This document shows, piece after piece, positions 1-8,275 of a stretch of DNA of 49,434 nt. The notes below the pieces were generated by a model, which searched no databases, was not told where the DNA came from, and worked only from the letters and a program-made list of their open reading frames with translations. The position numbers were made by a program, and so were the translations under genes. Every line of letters begins with the position of its first letter. The first letter of the stretch is position 1. The stretch comes from Clostridiales bacterium (GTDB taxonomy: Bacteria; Bacillota; Clostridia; Lachnospirales; WQUN01): NCBI GenBank assembly GCA_031287685.1, contig JAITSQ010000018.1:1-49434 (forward strand). Direction: 5' to 3'.

Positions 1-22
1 GGGGGGGGGTAACGGCATCCAT
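1..22 (-). CDS. start of an unidentified gene downstream of glmM (partial)
   Basis: Reading leftwards, an AAAGGAG ribosome binding site stands just after the glmM stop and leads to an ATG at 22. The frame gives MDAVTPP before the window ends. It would be the next gene of the glmM operon. It runs straight into a tract of at least nine C (nine G on the plus strand). Too little is present to identify the product. Confidence 0.3.
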
Positions 23-36
23 AAAAGCTCCTTTCG

Positions 37-1389
37 TCAGTTGAGTTTGCTTGTGATAAGCTCCGCCAGCGCGCGCGCCTCGCGCTCGATTTCCGCTTCG
101 TCCTCGCCCTCGAGCATTACGCGGACATAGCGCTCCGTGCCGGAGGGGCGCACGAGCACGCGCCCGCGCCCGGCGAGCTTCGCGCAAAGGTCGGTGTACG
201 CCGAGAAAACGGCGGCGTGCTCAAGCGCTTTGCTCTTGTTTTCGTTTTTGACGGGCGCGTTGATAAGCACCTGGGGGAAGAGCTTAAGCGTGTTCAGCTC
301 GGAGAGCGGGCGTCCGCGCTCCTTCATTATTTTCAGGACCTGAAGCGCGGTCAGGAGGCCGTCCCCGGTGGTGTTGTGGTCAAGGAAAATTATATGGCCG
401 GATTTTTCCCCGCCGAGGCTGAACCCGCCGGAGAGCATACGCTCCAGCACGTAGCGGTCCCCCACGGCGGTCTGCTCGATATTAAGGCCGGAGGCCTCCC
501 CCATTTTGAACAGGCCGAGGTTGCTCATAACAGTGGCCACGAGGGTGTCGCTTTTGAGCTTCCCGGCGGCCTTGAGATGCGCGGCGCAAAGCGCCATTAT
601 TTCGTCGCCGTCGAGGAGCTTGCCGTTTTCGTCCGTGAAGTGGCAGCGGTCGCCGTCCCCGTCGAAGGCTATGCCGCAGTCGGCGCGGAGGGCCTTGACT
701 GTTTCCATAATCTGGGTCATATGCGTCGAGCCGCAGTCCCGGTTGATGTTAAGGCCGTCGGGCTGGTTGTTAAGCACGGTCAGCTTGGCCCCGAGCCGCG
801 CCAGCACCTCCGCCGCGGTTTTTGAAGTCGCGCCGTTGGCGCAGTCAACGACGACGGATAAGCCCGCGAGGTTCAGCCCCGGCGCTGTGCCGAGCAGAAA
901 GTTTTCATAATCCTCCAGGCATTTCGCGTCGCGGTGTTCGCCCGTGCCCACTTTTTCACCCGCCGGGCTGTGGATTTCGTCCATACGGTTGAAGATGAAG
1001 TCCTCGATTTCGGCTTCCGTTTCGTCGGGCAGCTTATAGCCGGAGGAATCGAAAAATTTAACGCCGTTGTCCTCAAACGAATTGTGCGAAGCGGAAATCA
1101 TCACTCCGGAGGTACAGCCGTAATGTCTCGTAAGATAGGCTATTCCCGGAGTGGGAATAACCCCGGCAAGGAGGACGCCGCCCCCCACGGAGCATACCCC
1201 CGCCGACAGCGCCGCGCACAGCATAAACGCGGATTTGCGCGTGTCCGTGCCGATAAGGACGACGGGAGCCTGCCCCGTTTTCCGCGCCAGGGCGTGGGCG
1301 CCGGCCCGCCCGATTGCGTAGCAAAGGCGCGGCGTCAGCTCCTTGTTGGCGACGCCGCGAACGCCGTCCGTGCCGAAAAGAACAGCCAT
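37..1389 (-). CDS. glmM: phosphoglucosamine mutase GlmM
   Basis: Cytosolic enzyme converting glucosamine-6-phosphate to glucosamine-1-phosphate on the way to UDP-GlcNAc and peptidoglycan. The 450 aa match the usual length of the family. Visible are the N-terminal FGTDGVRG, the phospho-serine loop ISASHN (Ser about 101), the metal loop DGDGDR (about 243) and the C-terminal phosphate-binding RPSGTE (about 412). It is the third member of the conserved cdaA-cdaR-glmM set, starting 2 bp after cdaR. In Bacillota, CdaA, CdaR and GlmM are known to interact, and GlmM restrains the cyclase. The identification is very secure. Confidence 0.97.
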   Translation of the reverse strand: MAVLFGTDGVRGVANKELTPRLCYAIGRAGAHALARKTGQAPVVLIGTDTRKSAFMLCAALSAGVCSVGGGVLLAGVIPTPGIAYLTRHYGCTSGVMISASHNSFEDNGVKFFDSSGYKLPDETEAEIEDFIFNRMDEIHSPAGEKVGTGEHRDAKCLEDYENFLLGTAPGLNLAGLSVVVDCANGATSKTAAEVLARLGAKLTVLNNQPDGLNINRDCGSTHMTQIMETVKALRADCGIAFDGDGDRCHFTDENGKLLDGDEIMALCAAHLKAAGKLKSDTLVATVMSNLGLFKMGEASGLNIEQTAVGDRYVLERMLSGGFSLGGEKSGHIIFLDHNTTGDGLLTALQVLKIMKERGRPLSELNTLKLFPQVLINAPVKNENKSKALEHAAVFSAYTDLCAKLAGRGRVLVRPSGTERYVRVMLEGEDEAEIEREARALAELITSKLN

Positions 1390-1391
1390 TG

Positions 1392-2735
1392 TTATTCACT
1401 CCTTCTGTTATTTTGCGCGTCCCGCCCGCCACCGTCCTTGGCGTGCACGACGACGCGCACCATGGGCGGTTCTCCGGAGATTTTCACCCCGTCGGGCAAA
1501 TCCGCCAGCAGCGGCAGATAATGCTCCCCGATAGAAAGCCCGGAAACGTCGATACTCATATTTTTAACCTCCGCCGACGTGAAAGCGGAAATAACGTCCC
1601 GAGAGCCTATGACGGTAATCTCGAAAGGCTCGCTGGGCAGTTCCACCGTGTCGCCGCCCATATCCGCGTCCATTCCCGTCAGGCGTATATCGCCCATATT
1701 AATAGTGACGCTCTTTTTTTCGAGCGGGGCCACGTCCACAGTAACGGAGACTTCGTGCGGCGTGCCGTTTACGATATTCAGCCGGGACTGCATAAACTGC
1801 GGGCGGACGTCGTAATACAGCGTTTGCGGCGATTTCAGCCCGGAGAGGTCAAAATCAGGCAGGGTGATTTCCTCCACCTGAGAGATGTCCTCCTCCGCGC
1901 CGAGCACCTCTATATAATCCACGTTTCTGGTAATCCCGGCGACGGAATAACCCTCCGCGGGGCTGCCCGAGTAATTCTGTTTGATGGGAATCCGCGCGTA
2001 CATATTTACGGGAATCTTAACCTCCACCGAGGAGGCGTTCAGCGTGACAAGGCCTGTTATGTCCCTTTTGTCGGAATCGACGACTTTCAGGGCAAGGGTC
2101 TCCGCCACGTCTGACGAAACGCCGGTTATGTCCGCCTCCACCGCGACGGAGACAATCCTCTTAAGCACGGTGGTCGGGCCGGTCACGCGCACCGTCTCCG
2201 GCGTGGCGGAGCCGGGCAGGGCGGAGTAAGACTTCGCCACGCTGCCGGAGGTGTTGACAGTCACGGGGAAATCCTGACTGGCCACGCGGTCGAGGCGTAT
2301 ATTGACCGTCAGCGGCTGCGTCGTTATGCCGCCGGATTGGGCGAGTCCGCTGTGCGCGGCGTTCCCGACCGGGTTGACGTAGATATTGAGCGGCTGATCC
2401 GCGCCGAGCGTGTTCTCCCGCAGGTAGTCAATCGGGCTGACGTCGATATACGGCTGAAAATCATCGTTTGAAAGGCCGAGAAGCGCGTACCGCTCCGCCT
2501 TGACCGAAACGCGGATAAAGGAGTTGTCAAGCTCGCTCTTGTTGAGGAGGACGTAGCCGTTGTGCTCCACCGCGTCGAGATTTTGGACGATAAGGCGGCT
2601 TGTGAAGGTTTTCGATTCAATCGGATTCGTGAAATTTATGCAAACGAACCAGAGCGCCGCCGCCAGGACAAAAGACAGAAGCTTCCAGCGCAGGTTTTTG
2701 AAAAGAGCTTGGGCAAGGCGTTTAATCATTCTCAC
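1392..2735 (-). CDS. cdaR: YbbR-domain protein CdaR, regulator of the diadenylate cyclase
   Basis: 447 aa with one N-terminal membrane anchor (about residues 17-35, rich in L, A, F, V and W). A long extracytoplasmic part follows, made of repeated YbbR-type beta domains; recurring patterns such as VRVTGP, IEVLGAEEDI and FEITVIGS mark the repeats. The family binds and modulates the membrane cyclase CdaA. The gene overlaps cdaA by 4 bp (ATGA), so the two are probably translationally coupled, and it is followed by glmM. The assignment rests on domain pattern plus gene order. Confidence 0.92.
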   Translation of the reverse strand: MRMIKRLAQALFKNLRWKLLSFVLAAALWFVCINFTNPIESKTFTSRLIVQNLDAVEHNGYVLLNKSELDNSFIRVSVKAERYALLGLSNDDFQPYIDVSPIDYLRENTLGADQPLNIYVNPVGNAAHSGLAQSGGITTQPLTVNIRLDRVASQDFPVTVNTSGSVAKSYSALPGSATPETVRVTGPTTVLKRIVSVAVEADITGVSSDVAETLALKVVDSDKRDITGLVTLNASSVEVKIPVNMYARIPIKQNYSGSPAEGYSVAGITRNVDYIEVLGAEEDISQVEEITLPDFDLSGLKSPQTLYYDVRPQFMQSRLNIVNGTPHEVSVTVDVAPLEKKSVTINMGDIRLTGMDADMGGDTVELPSEPFEITVIGSRDVISAFTSAEVKNMSIDVSGLSIGEHYLPLLADLPDGVKISGEPPMVRVVVHAKDGGGRDAQNNRRSE

Positions 2736-3592
2736 TTTTCCTTCGGGCCGCCGATTGAAATCCGGAACATACCGCCGACTTTCACGCGTTTGTTTTCGGA
2801 CTTCGCGCGGGATTTATTGAGCATTTCGGTCAGGGTCTCCTTCGAGAGCTTGCGGTAGAGCTTGCCGCTTTTGGCCAGGGATACGCTGCCCGTTTCCTCA
2901 GACACCACGATTATATCCGCGTCGGACACTTCGGAGGCGCCTACGGCGGCGCGGTGGCGCGTGCCCAGTTCGTGGCCGATTTCGCTCTGCGTCAGGGGCA
3001 GTATGCACGTGGCGGCGAGGATTCGGGAGCCGCGGATGAGCACGCCGCCGTCGTGCAGCGGCGTTTTGTCTTCAAAAATATTCATCAGAAGCTGCTTCGT
3101 CACGATAGCGTCAATCAGCAGGCCGGTCTTTTGATACTCGCCCATACCGATATTCCGCTCTATGACTATAAGGGCGCCGGTGCGGTTCCGGGCCATCTCA
3201 AACACAGCCAGGACGATTTCCGTCACGAGCACGCTGTAGGAGGAATCGTCCCCCCCGGAGGAAAACACGGGAAAAAGGCTGTTATTGCCCAGATTTTCAA
3301 GCGCGCGGCGGATTTCCGGCTGAAAGAGGATTATAAGCGCGGTAATGCCCGCGCCGACTCCGTTCGTTATTATCCAGTTTATGGTGTAAAGCCCGAAGTA
3401 GTTGGACAGCAGGAACGCGCCGGTTATTAAAAAAAGCCCCTTGGAGAGCGACCAGGCCCGCGTCTGGCGTATCCACATAGTCACTTTATATATAAGAAAA
3501 GCGATGGACAGCACGTCTACGACGTCCTGCCAGCGTATTTCGGGTATACGCAGGTCGGCTGTTCCGGTTAAAAAGTCTCTTAGTGAATCCAT
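2732..3592 (-). CDS. cdaA: diadenylate cyclase CdaA (c-di-AMP synthase)
   Basis: Membrane enzyme making cyclic di-AMP from two ATP. The 286 aa show about three N-terminal transmembrane segments (within residues 26-95), then the DAC domain with PLHDGG (residues 178-183) and GTRHRAA (210-216), and a VVSEETG segment. The usual DGA motif reads DGG here, a mild departure; all other landmarks are present. It starts at the stop of the upstream membrane gene and overlaps cdaR by 4 bp. c-di-AMP controls osmolyte and potassium homeostasis and cell-wall balance in Bacillota. Confidence 0.95.
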   Translation of the reverse strand: MDSLRDFLTGTADLRIPEIRWQDVVDVLSIAFLIYKVTMWIRQTRAWSLSKGLFLITGAFLLSNYFGLYTINWIITNGVGAGITALIILFQPEIRRALENLGNNSLFPVFSSGGDDSSYSVLVTEIVLAVFEMARNRTGALIVIERNIGMGEYQKTGLLIDAIVTKQLLMNIFEDKTPLHDGGVLIRGSRILAATCILPLTQSEIGHELGTRHRAAVGASEVSDADIIVVSEETGSVSLAKSGKLYRKLSKETLTEMLNKSRAKSENKRVKVGGMFRISIGGPKEK

Positions 3593-4561
3593 TCATTCGC
3601 TCCTGTCTTTCCGCCGCGGGGCGCGGCTTCGCCTGCCCGCGTTTTTTTCGGGCTTATCCTGAAGGCCGAGTTTCGGGATTATGCGGACGTAATAATAATT
3701 CCGCTCGTCGGAAAATTCGACTGTCCGCGCCCGGCCGTAGTCGAGGGCTATGTCAAAAAAGCTCACGACAAGCGCCAGGGCGACCGAAGCCGCGCAGGAG
3801 GCCAGGGAGCCGAGGACGCTTATGTCCGCTATGCCCATAATCCGCACGAGAAGCAGGCCGAAGAAGCACGTCGCCCCGCCGAGGGCGACGGCCAGCTCCC
3901 TGGCGTGGCTTATCGACAGGCGGCGTATGGCGCACGTGACGAGCGCGGCCATCGAAAAAACGAACGCCACGAACACCCAGGCGTAGTTCCGCGCGGCGGC
4001 GGTTATTACGCCAAGCGCATCCCCGGCGGTTTCGGGGAGGGCGGTCAGGGAAAGATCCCCGCCGGCGCCGGCCGCGGCTAGCACCTCCGGCGCGCAGTAC
4101 CGCAGGAACACGCCGATTGTCACGGGCAGAACCGCCGACGGGCCGAAGTACAGTCCGGCGATAAGCGGCGCGAAGCACGGCGCGTGAAATTTATACGCAA
4201 GGAGGGTAAGGATTATGAGAGGGCTTTCTTTCGGGGCCATACGCGCGTAAAACAGCAGGACGCACAGCAGGACAAGAAAAACCGCCGCCGCCAGCGCGAT
4301 ATTGCCCGAAAGGCGCAGGCAGACGTACACGGACAGAAGGAACATACCCGGAGCGGAGGGCAGCACCGCCAGAAAGCCCGCCAGCATAAACACGGAAAGA
4401 GCGCCCGCCGCCGCGGGGACGGCCGAACGCCCGCCGCCTATGGCGCTCAGGCTCAAGACGACATAAAGCCCGGCCAGAAACTTAAACGCGAGGTTAAACA
4501 GAAACTCCCGCCGTTTATACAGGGCAACCAAATTTTCCCGCAGTTTAAGCATTTCCCGCAT
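3593..4561 (-). CDS. polytopic membrane protein of unknown function
   Basis: 322 aa, strongly hydrophobic, with roughly eight to ten predicted membrane segments between residues 20 and 280. A charged tail ends in a run of Arg and Lys (AGRRSRAPRRKDRSE). No family motif was recognised; a resemblance to the multi-pass N-terminal part of SpoIIE-like proteins is only a general impression. It lies between a small membrane protein and cdaA, with its stop touching the cdaA start, so it is co-transcribed with the c-di-AMP genes. A second in-frame ATG at 4552 is an alternative start. Confidence 0.75.
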   Translation of the reverse strand: MREMLKLRENLVALYKRREFLFNLAFKFLAGLYVVLSLSAIGGGRSAVPAAAGALSVFMLAGFLAVLPSAPGMFLLSVYVCLRLSGNIALAAAVFLVLLCVLLFYARMAPKESPLIILTLLAYKFHAPCFAPLIAGLYFGPSAVLPVTIGVFLRYCAPEVLAAAGAGGDLSLTALPETAGDALGVITAAARNYAWVFVAFVFSMAALVTCAIRRLSISHARELAVALGGATCFFGLLLVRIMGIADISVLGSLASCAASVALALVVSFFDIALDYGRARTVEFSDERNYYYVRIIPKLGLQDKPEKNAGRRSRAPRRKDRSE

Positions 4562-4585
4562 TCAGCGCTCTTCCCATTCGTCCTG

Positions 4586-4978
4586 TTATTCCCGCTCCTT
4601 GCGTTCCCGCCGGAGGGAGATTAAGCGCACAAGCAGACGCTCGTAACGCTCACGCTTTTCCTGAGCCTTTTCATACTCAAGGTACGCCTTTACGCCGCTT
4701 ATAATCGTATAAACCAGAACCACGCCCACGGCCCGCCAAAACCACGCGCCAAGCTCGTTGAACGAGGGAATTTCGGCGGATTCGTCAAGAGCGACGCTCA
4801 GGGCGTATAAAAACATAATGACGACGCAGCCCGCCGCGGACGAAAGCCGCGCCTTGGAGTTCCGCGTATAAATATAGTCGTGCAGGAAATAATCCGTCGG
4901 GTTGAGCTTCTCCAAATCACGCTCGTGCAGAGCCAGGGCGGTCATTACGAGTATTTCCCGGCGGTCGGGTTCTCCCAT
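4586..4978 (-). CDS. small membrane protein of unknown function
   Basis: 130 aa with two likely membrane helices, about residues 46-64 and 80-100, flanked by charged ends. The C-terminus is a highly charged helix (YEKAQEKRERYERLL onwards) that could form a coiled coil. AGGTGA stands before the ATG. It sits in the operon 10 bp after the glycoside-hydrolase-like gene and 24 bp before the next membrane gene. The family was not recognised; it may be a partner of its membrane neighbours. Confidence 0.72.
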   Translation of the reverse strand: MGEPDRREILVMTALALHERDLEKLNPTDYFLHDYIYTRNSKARLSSAAGCVVIMFLYALSVALDESAEIPSFNELGAWFWRAVGVVLVYTIISGVKAYLEYEKAQEKRERYERLLVRLISLRRERKERE

Positions 4979-4988
4979 AAAAAATCAC

Positions 4989-6179
4989 CTATTCTTTCTC
5001 AAACGCCGCCGGGTCGTAGTTTACCCCCGCGTCCCACATCATAAACTGATTCATACCGGCGTCATAGGCGGCCTGTATCTGTTCTCGGGTTTCCTTCGGG
5101 CCGTAGTCAAGGTGCGGGTGAATCCACGGCGCGGTGAAATCCTGGAGCCAGGGGCGCACGACGGCGTGCTCCGGCACGTCCGCCAGAACTTCGTTCGACA
5201 GGTCCATAGCGTTCTTTATAAGGTTATAAGGCTCCAAATCCGGATGGGCTATGCCGAAAGAGCCGTCCGCGTAGTGCGAAGGGTAGACCATAGGGCATAT
5301 ATAGTCGAGCCGCTTTGACAGCTCGCGGTAATCCTGGCCTATGGTGTCGGCGTCGAGCTTGCTCCCGATGACTATGCCGTAAACGTCCGCGCCAAGGAAC
5401 ACGTCATAGCCCGCGAGCTGCTCCTTCATATACGCGGCGAAATCGGCGATTATCTCCGCGCGGCTTTTTCCGCCCGTATCGCCCATATCCGCGTCGCTCA
5501 AGGAGCGCTCCTCATTAAAGCGTATGTAGTCGAGCTGGATTTCGTTGAAACCGAGCCGCGCGGCCCCCTTGGCGATTTCCGCTATATATTCCCAGGATTG
5601 CTTGTTGTACGGGTTGAGCCAGGAGCTGCCGGAGCGTTTGTCCCGCCAGAGGCTCCCGTCCTTGTTTTTGATGTAAAGCTCCGGGCGCGCGTCCTTGGCT
5701 CCGTTGTCCTTAAAGCACACCACGCGGGCGATCGCGTATATATTATGCTCCTTCAGCTTGGCCAGGGTGGCTTGAATATCCGGGATATAGCCTTCGGAAA
5801 TGCCCGCCTCGTCCGCGGCGGGGATTCCCTTGAAAGTCACGGTGCCGTCGTCGGTTTTTACGTCGATAACCATCGCGTTAAGCGCGGTCGCGTCGCAAAG
5901 CTCTATGAGCGGGTCCATATAGGACGAAAGGCCCGCCCGGGTGCCCGTGACGTAAATCCCCTTGACGACGACGGGCTTCTGGCGGTACACGGTGAAATCC
6001 GCCGGAGGCTCGTCAAAAAAATACGGCGATAAATCAACCGGAACGGCGGCGTCAGCGTTCGGAGGCTTCTCGGAGAAGACGCCGGCCACTTTGCCTTTTC
6101 CAATAAAAGCAACGCCCGCCGCCACGAGCGCGGCAACTAAAACGACGGACGGTATTATAAATTTAAGCGCTTTCAGCAT
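4989..6179 (-). CDS. putative glycoside hydrolase (DUF4015-type), membrane-anchored
   Basis: 396 aa with an N-terminal membrane anchor or signal (about residues 3-27), then a TIM-barrel-like domain of the DUF4015 putative glycoside hydrolase family. Visible family patterns are VKGIYVTG, ALNAMVIDVKTDDG, NPYNKQSWEYIAEIAKGAA, GFNEIQLDYIRF and YICPMVYPSHY. The ATG at 6179 is preferred over a TTG at 6185, because AAAGGGG lies 8 nt before the ATG but only 2 nt before the TTG. It is the first gene of the c-di-AMP/glmM operon, just behind a sigma-A promoter. The substrate is unknown; cell-surface polysaccharide or peptidoglycan would fit the company it keeps. Confidence 0.85.
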   Translation of the reverse strand: MLKALKFIIPSVVLVAALVAAGVAFIGKGKVAGVFSEKPPNADAAVPVDLSPYFFDEPPADFTVYRQKPVVVKGIYVTGTRAGLSSYMDPLIELCDATALNAMVIDVKTDDGTVTFKGIPAADEAGISEGYIPDIQATLAKLKEHNIYAIARVVCFKDNGAKDARPELYIKNKDGSLWRDKRSGSSWLNPYNKQSWEYIAEIAKGAARLGFNEIQLDYIRFNEERSLSDADMGDTGGKSRAEIIADFAAYMKEQLAGYDVFLGADVYGIVIGSKLDADTIGQDYRELSKRLDYICPMVYPSHYADGSFGIAHPDLEPYNLIKNAMDLSNEVLADVPEHAVVRPWLQDFTAPWIHPHLDYGPKETREQIQAAYDAGMNQFMMWDAGVNYDPAAFEKE

Positions 6180-6199
6180 TGTCAAAACCCCTTTACGTA

Positions 6200-6228
6200 A
6201 TTATAACACAAGGAGCCGGGGGTTTCAA
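6200..6228 (-). promoter_or_regulatory. sigma-A promoter of the cdaA-glmM operon
   Basis: On the minus strand: TTGAAA, 17 nt spacer, TATAAT, about 20 nt before the first gene's start. Spacing is ideal and only one base departs from consensus. It probably drives all six genes down to glmM and beyond. Confidence 0.8.
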
Positions 6229-6242
6229 CGGTAATTTTATAT

Positions 6243-6271
6243 TTGCGGAGCGGATTTATATGCGGTATAAT
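6243..6271 (+). promoter_or_regulatory. possible promoter for the DUF3006-comF genes
   Basis: TATAAT at 6266-6271 lies in an AT-rich stretch, with a weak TTGCGG 17 nt upstream. It is divergent from the cdaA operon promoter, and the start codon is about 60 nt downstream. The -10 is convincing, the -35 less so. Confidence 0.45.
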
Positions 6272-6331
6272 AATTCTATTATTAATTTTATTATAATGAA
6301 ATAAAAATACTGTAAATAAGGGCGTGGTTAG

Positions 6332-6526
6332 ATGTTTATTACGGTTGACAGGGTTTGCGGGGGTTATCTGGCGGCGGAGCTGCCGGACAGGACGATGGTT
6401 GACCTTCCCATGAAAATCGCGCCGGGCGCGCGCGAGGGCGACGTTCTGGAAATAAATATAAATAAGGAAGAAACCCTCCGCCGCAAGGCGGAGGCGGAGC
6501 GGGCGGCCGAGGGGCTATGGCTGTGA
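6332..6526 (+). CDS. DUF3006 domain protein
   Basis: 64 aa. The short beta-rich pattern (ITVDRVCGGYLAAEL ... VDLP ... AREGDVLEI) followed by a charged helix is typical of DUF3006 proteins, small proteins of unknown role common in Clostridia. AAGGGCG precedes the ATG. The last 10 nt overlap the comF-like gene, suggesting coupling. Confidence 0.75.
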   Translation: MFITVDRVCGGYLAAELPDRTMVDLPMKIAPGAREGDVLEININKEETLRRKAEAERAAEGLWL

Positions 6527-7284
6527 CGGCTGTTCTGGCGGAGGCGGCGCGGGCGCTTCTGTATCCGCCGAGGTGCGTGTTTTGCGGGGAAATAACGCGG
6601 TTTGCCCGCGTTTTTTATGATGAGGAAAATTTTTCCAAATACACCTGCGATTCCTGCGGGGAGCCGCTGGAGCCGCTCTCCGCGTCGAAAACTCCTCTTT
6701 GCGCCCAGTGCGGCGCGGAAAACGCGGGCGCGGGGGAGCGCTGCCCTGCGTGCGCCCGGCGGGAGACGGCGCTTTCGGGCAACTATGCCCTGTTTTTGTT
6801 TGAGCGGCGGCCCCGGCGGCTTGTCCTCGCCCTGAAGGACGGGGAGCGCGTGGAGCCGCTTTTGCGGACGGTAATAAAAGGCTGTCTTGACGCGGGGCGG
6901 TTCTCCGGAGCGGATTTTCTTGCGCCCGTGCCCCCGTGGGAGGGGCGGCCGGACCACGCGGGGCTTATCGCCCGGATTGTGAGCGATATAACGGGCGTGC
7001 CCGCGCTCGCCGGCGTTATGGAGCGCGTCCTCCCGCCGGGGGCTGATAAAATCCCGGAGCAGAAGCGCACGCACCCGTCGAAACGCTTTGAAAACGCTTT
7101 AGGGACGGTTTTTCTGGCCGGGCGGGATAAAAATTTAAGAAAAAGTGAAATTTTAGCTAAAGGAATTTTTCTGATTGACGATATATATACGACAGGAGGA
7201 ACAATGAACGCTTGCGCGTCGGTTCTTCTTGAGGCCGGCGCGGCTTGGGCAAAAGGATTTACCGTCTGCGCCGCGCGGGAATAA
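6517..7284 (+). CDS. comF: ComF-family phosphoribosyltransferase-like protein
   Basis: 255 aa. The N-terminal half carries zinc-ribbon pairs CVFC, CDSC, CAQC and CPAC (residues about 19-80). The C-terminal half has the PRPP-binding type loop IFLIDDIYTTGGTMN (about 220-234). ComF proteins are needed for DNA uptake in competent species, but many Clostridia keep them without known competence. The middle 'KR' region is intact and the length is normal. It overlaps the DUF3006 gene, and flgM starts about 60 bp downstream, the same order (comF-flgM-flgN-flgK) as in Bacillus. Confidence 0.88.
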   Translation: MAVTAVLAEAARALLYPPRCVFCGEITRFARVFYDEENFSKYTCDSCGEPLEPLSASKTPLCAQCGAENAGAGERCPACARRETALSGNYALFLFERRPRRLVLALKDGERVEPLLRTVIKGCLDAGRFSGADFLAPVPPWEGRPDHAGLIARIVSDITGVPALAGVMERVLPPGADKIPEQKRTHPSKRFENALGTVFLAGRDKNLRKSEILAKGIFLIDDIYTTGGTMNACASVLLEAGAAWAKGFTVCAARE

Positions 7285-7347
7285 TCCCCCGGAAACGGGG
7301 AACAATTAATAAAAAATTATCCGCAATATTTAAGGTGGTGAATGCAA

Positions 7348-7623
7348 ATGATAAATCAGGTCACGCAGGCGCGGGGCGCCTACAGCGTTTATAAAGTTAC
7401 GGAAGCTCCGTCTGTCGCCAAAACGCATTCATCGGCGCGGAAAGACAATATAGTCATATCCGACGAGGGGCGAATGTATCAGGCGGCCTTACGGGCGATA
7501 GCCGCCGCCCCGGACGCGCGCCCAGAGGCGCTCCGGAACGGAAGCTGGTATCTGGAGGACGTTCCGGGCAGCCGTATCGCGGCGAAGTTTATGGACGAGG
7601 GTTTGCTCGCGGCTCTTGATTAA
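7348..7623 (+). CDS. flgM: anti-sigma-28 factor FlgM
   Basis: 91 aa. FlgM binds and holds sigma-28 (FliA/SigD) until the hook is complete. Support is position (between comF and flgN), size, and the shape of the protein: N-terminal region disordered, then KDNIVISDEGRMYQAALRAI, matching the family pattern '(D)xVxISxxAR'. The C-terminus includes VPGSRIAAKFMDEGLL, like the sigma-binding helix of the family (RxxxIAxkl). An ATG at 7342 is only 3 nt behind AAGGTGG, so 7348 is preferred. It presumably regulates the two flagellin promoters in this window. Confidence 0.88.
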   Translation: MINQVTQARGAYSVYKVTEAPSVAKTHSSARKDNIVISDEGRMYQAALRAIAAAPDARPEALRNGSWYLEDVPGSRIAAKFMDEGLLAALD

Positions 7624-7641
7624 ATTCAGGGAAGATTTTCT

Positions 7642-7737
7642 ATGAGCGCAGAGTTTGAGGAAACGGCCGGAACGCGCGTTTGGCGCGTGCGGCGCGTAGT
7701 CGGCTTATGCGCTCGTTTTCTGCCCGGGCGCTTTTGA
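7642..7737 (+). CDS. possible 31-codon ORF between flgM and flgN
   Basis: ATG to TGA, 31 aa, Arg/Val-rich (begins MSAEFEETAG). A weak GGGAAG lies 10 nt upstream. The stretch also contains GC-rich inverted segments (around 7671-7695) and could equally be non-coding spacer. Low support. Confidence 0.15.
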   Translation: MSAEFEETAGTRVWRVRRVVGLCARFLPGRF

Positions 7738-7753
7738 TTGAAGGGGGCTTTTT

Positions 7754-8245
7754 ATGGCGGGGCTTATGGAGACGCTCCTTGCCCGCGTGGACGGCGAAAT
7801 AGAGCTTTATGACGAGCTTCTGACGCTTTCCGGGGAGAAAAAGGACGTAATAGTGAACAACGACGTTAAGCGGCTTCAGGAAATCAACGCGCGGGAAAAC
7901 CTCGCGGTGGGCAGGCTTCAGAAATCAGGCCGGCTTCGGGAGGACGCTATGAAAGAAATCTCCGCCGTGCTGAATATCGGGGGAGAGGCGACGCTCACCG
8001 CGCTGGCGGAGTTTTTGGCGGATAAGCCGGACGGGCAGGCGCTCGACGCGAGGATTGTCCGGATTAAGGATAAGCTGACGAAACTTAAGGCGCTTAACGC
8101 CGTAAACAAGAGCTTGCTTGAAAACGCCCTGGATTATGTGGATTTTTCGATGAACCTTATAAGAAACTCGGCCGGCGGCGCGGTTTACGACGGCGCGGGC
8201 AACGAGATAGGCGAGAACAGAACGTTTTTCGACGCGAGACAGTAA
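7754..8245 (+). CDS. flgN: FlgN family export chaperone
   Basis: 163 aa, almost entirely helical and charged, with the family pattern LLARVDGEIELYDELLTLS at the N-terminus and a predicted coiled coil through residues 1-130. FlgN is the cytosolic chaperone that delivers FlgK and FlgL to the flagellar export gate. It sits directly before the two flgK genes. The ribosome binding site is GAAGGGGG. Confidence 0.88.
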   Translation: MAGLMETLLARVDGEIELYDELLTLSGEKKDVIVNNDVKRLQEINARENLAVGRLQKSGRLREDAMKEISAVLNIGGEATLTALAEFLADKPDGQALDARIVRIKDKLTKLKALNAVNKSLLENALDYVDFSMNLIRNSAGGAVYDGAGNEIGENRTFFDARQ

Positions 8246-8275
8246 TTGGTAAACCGGCAATCGGAGGGGATAAAA

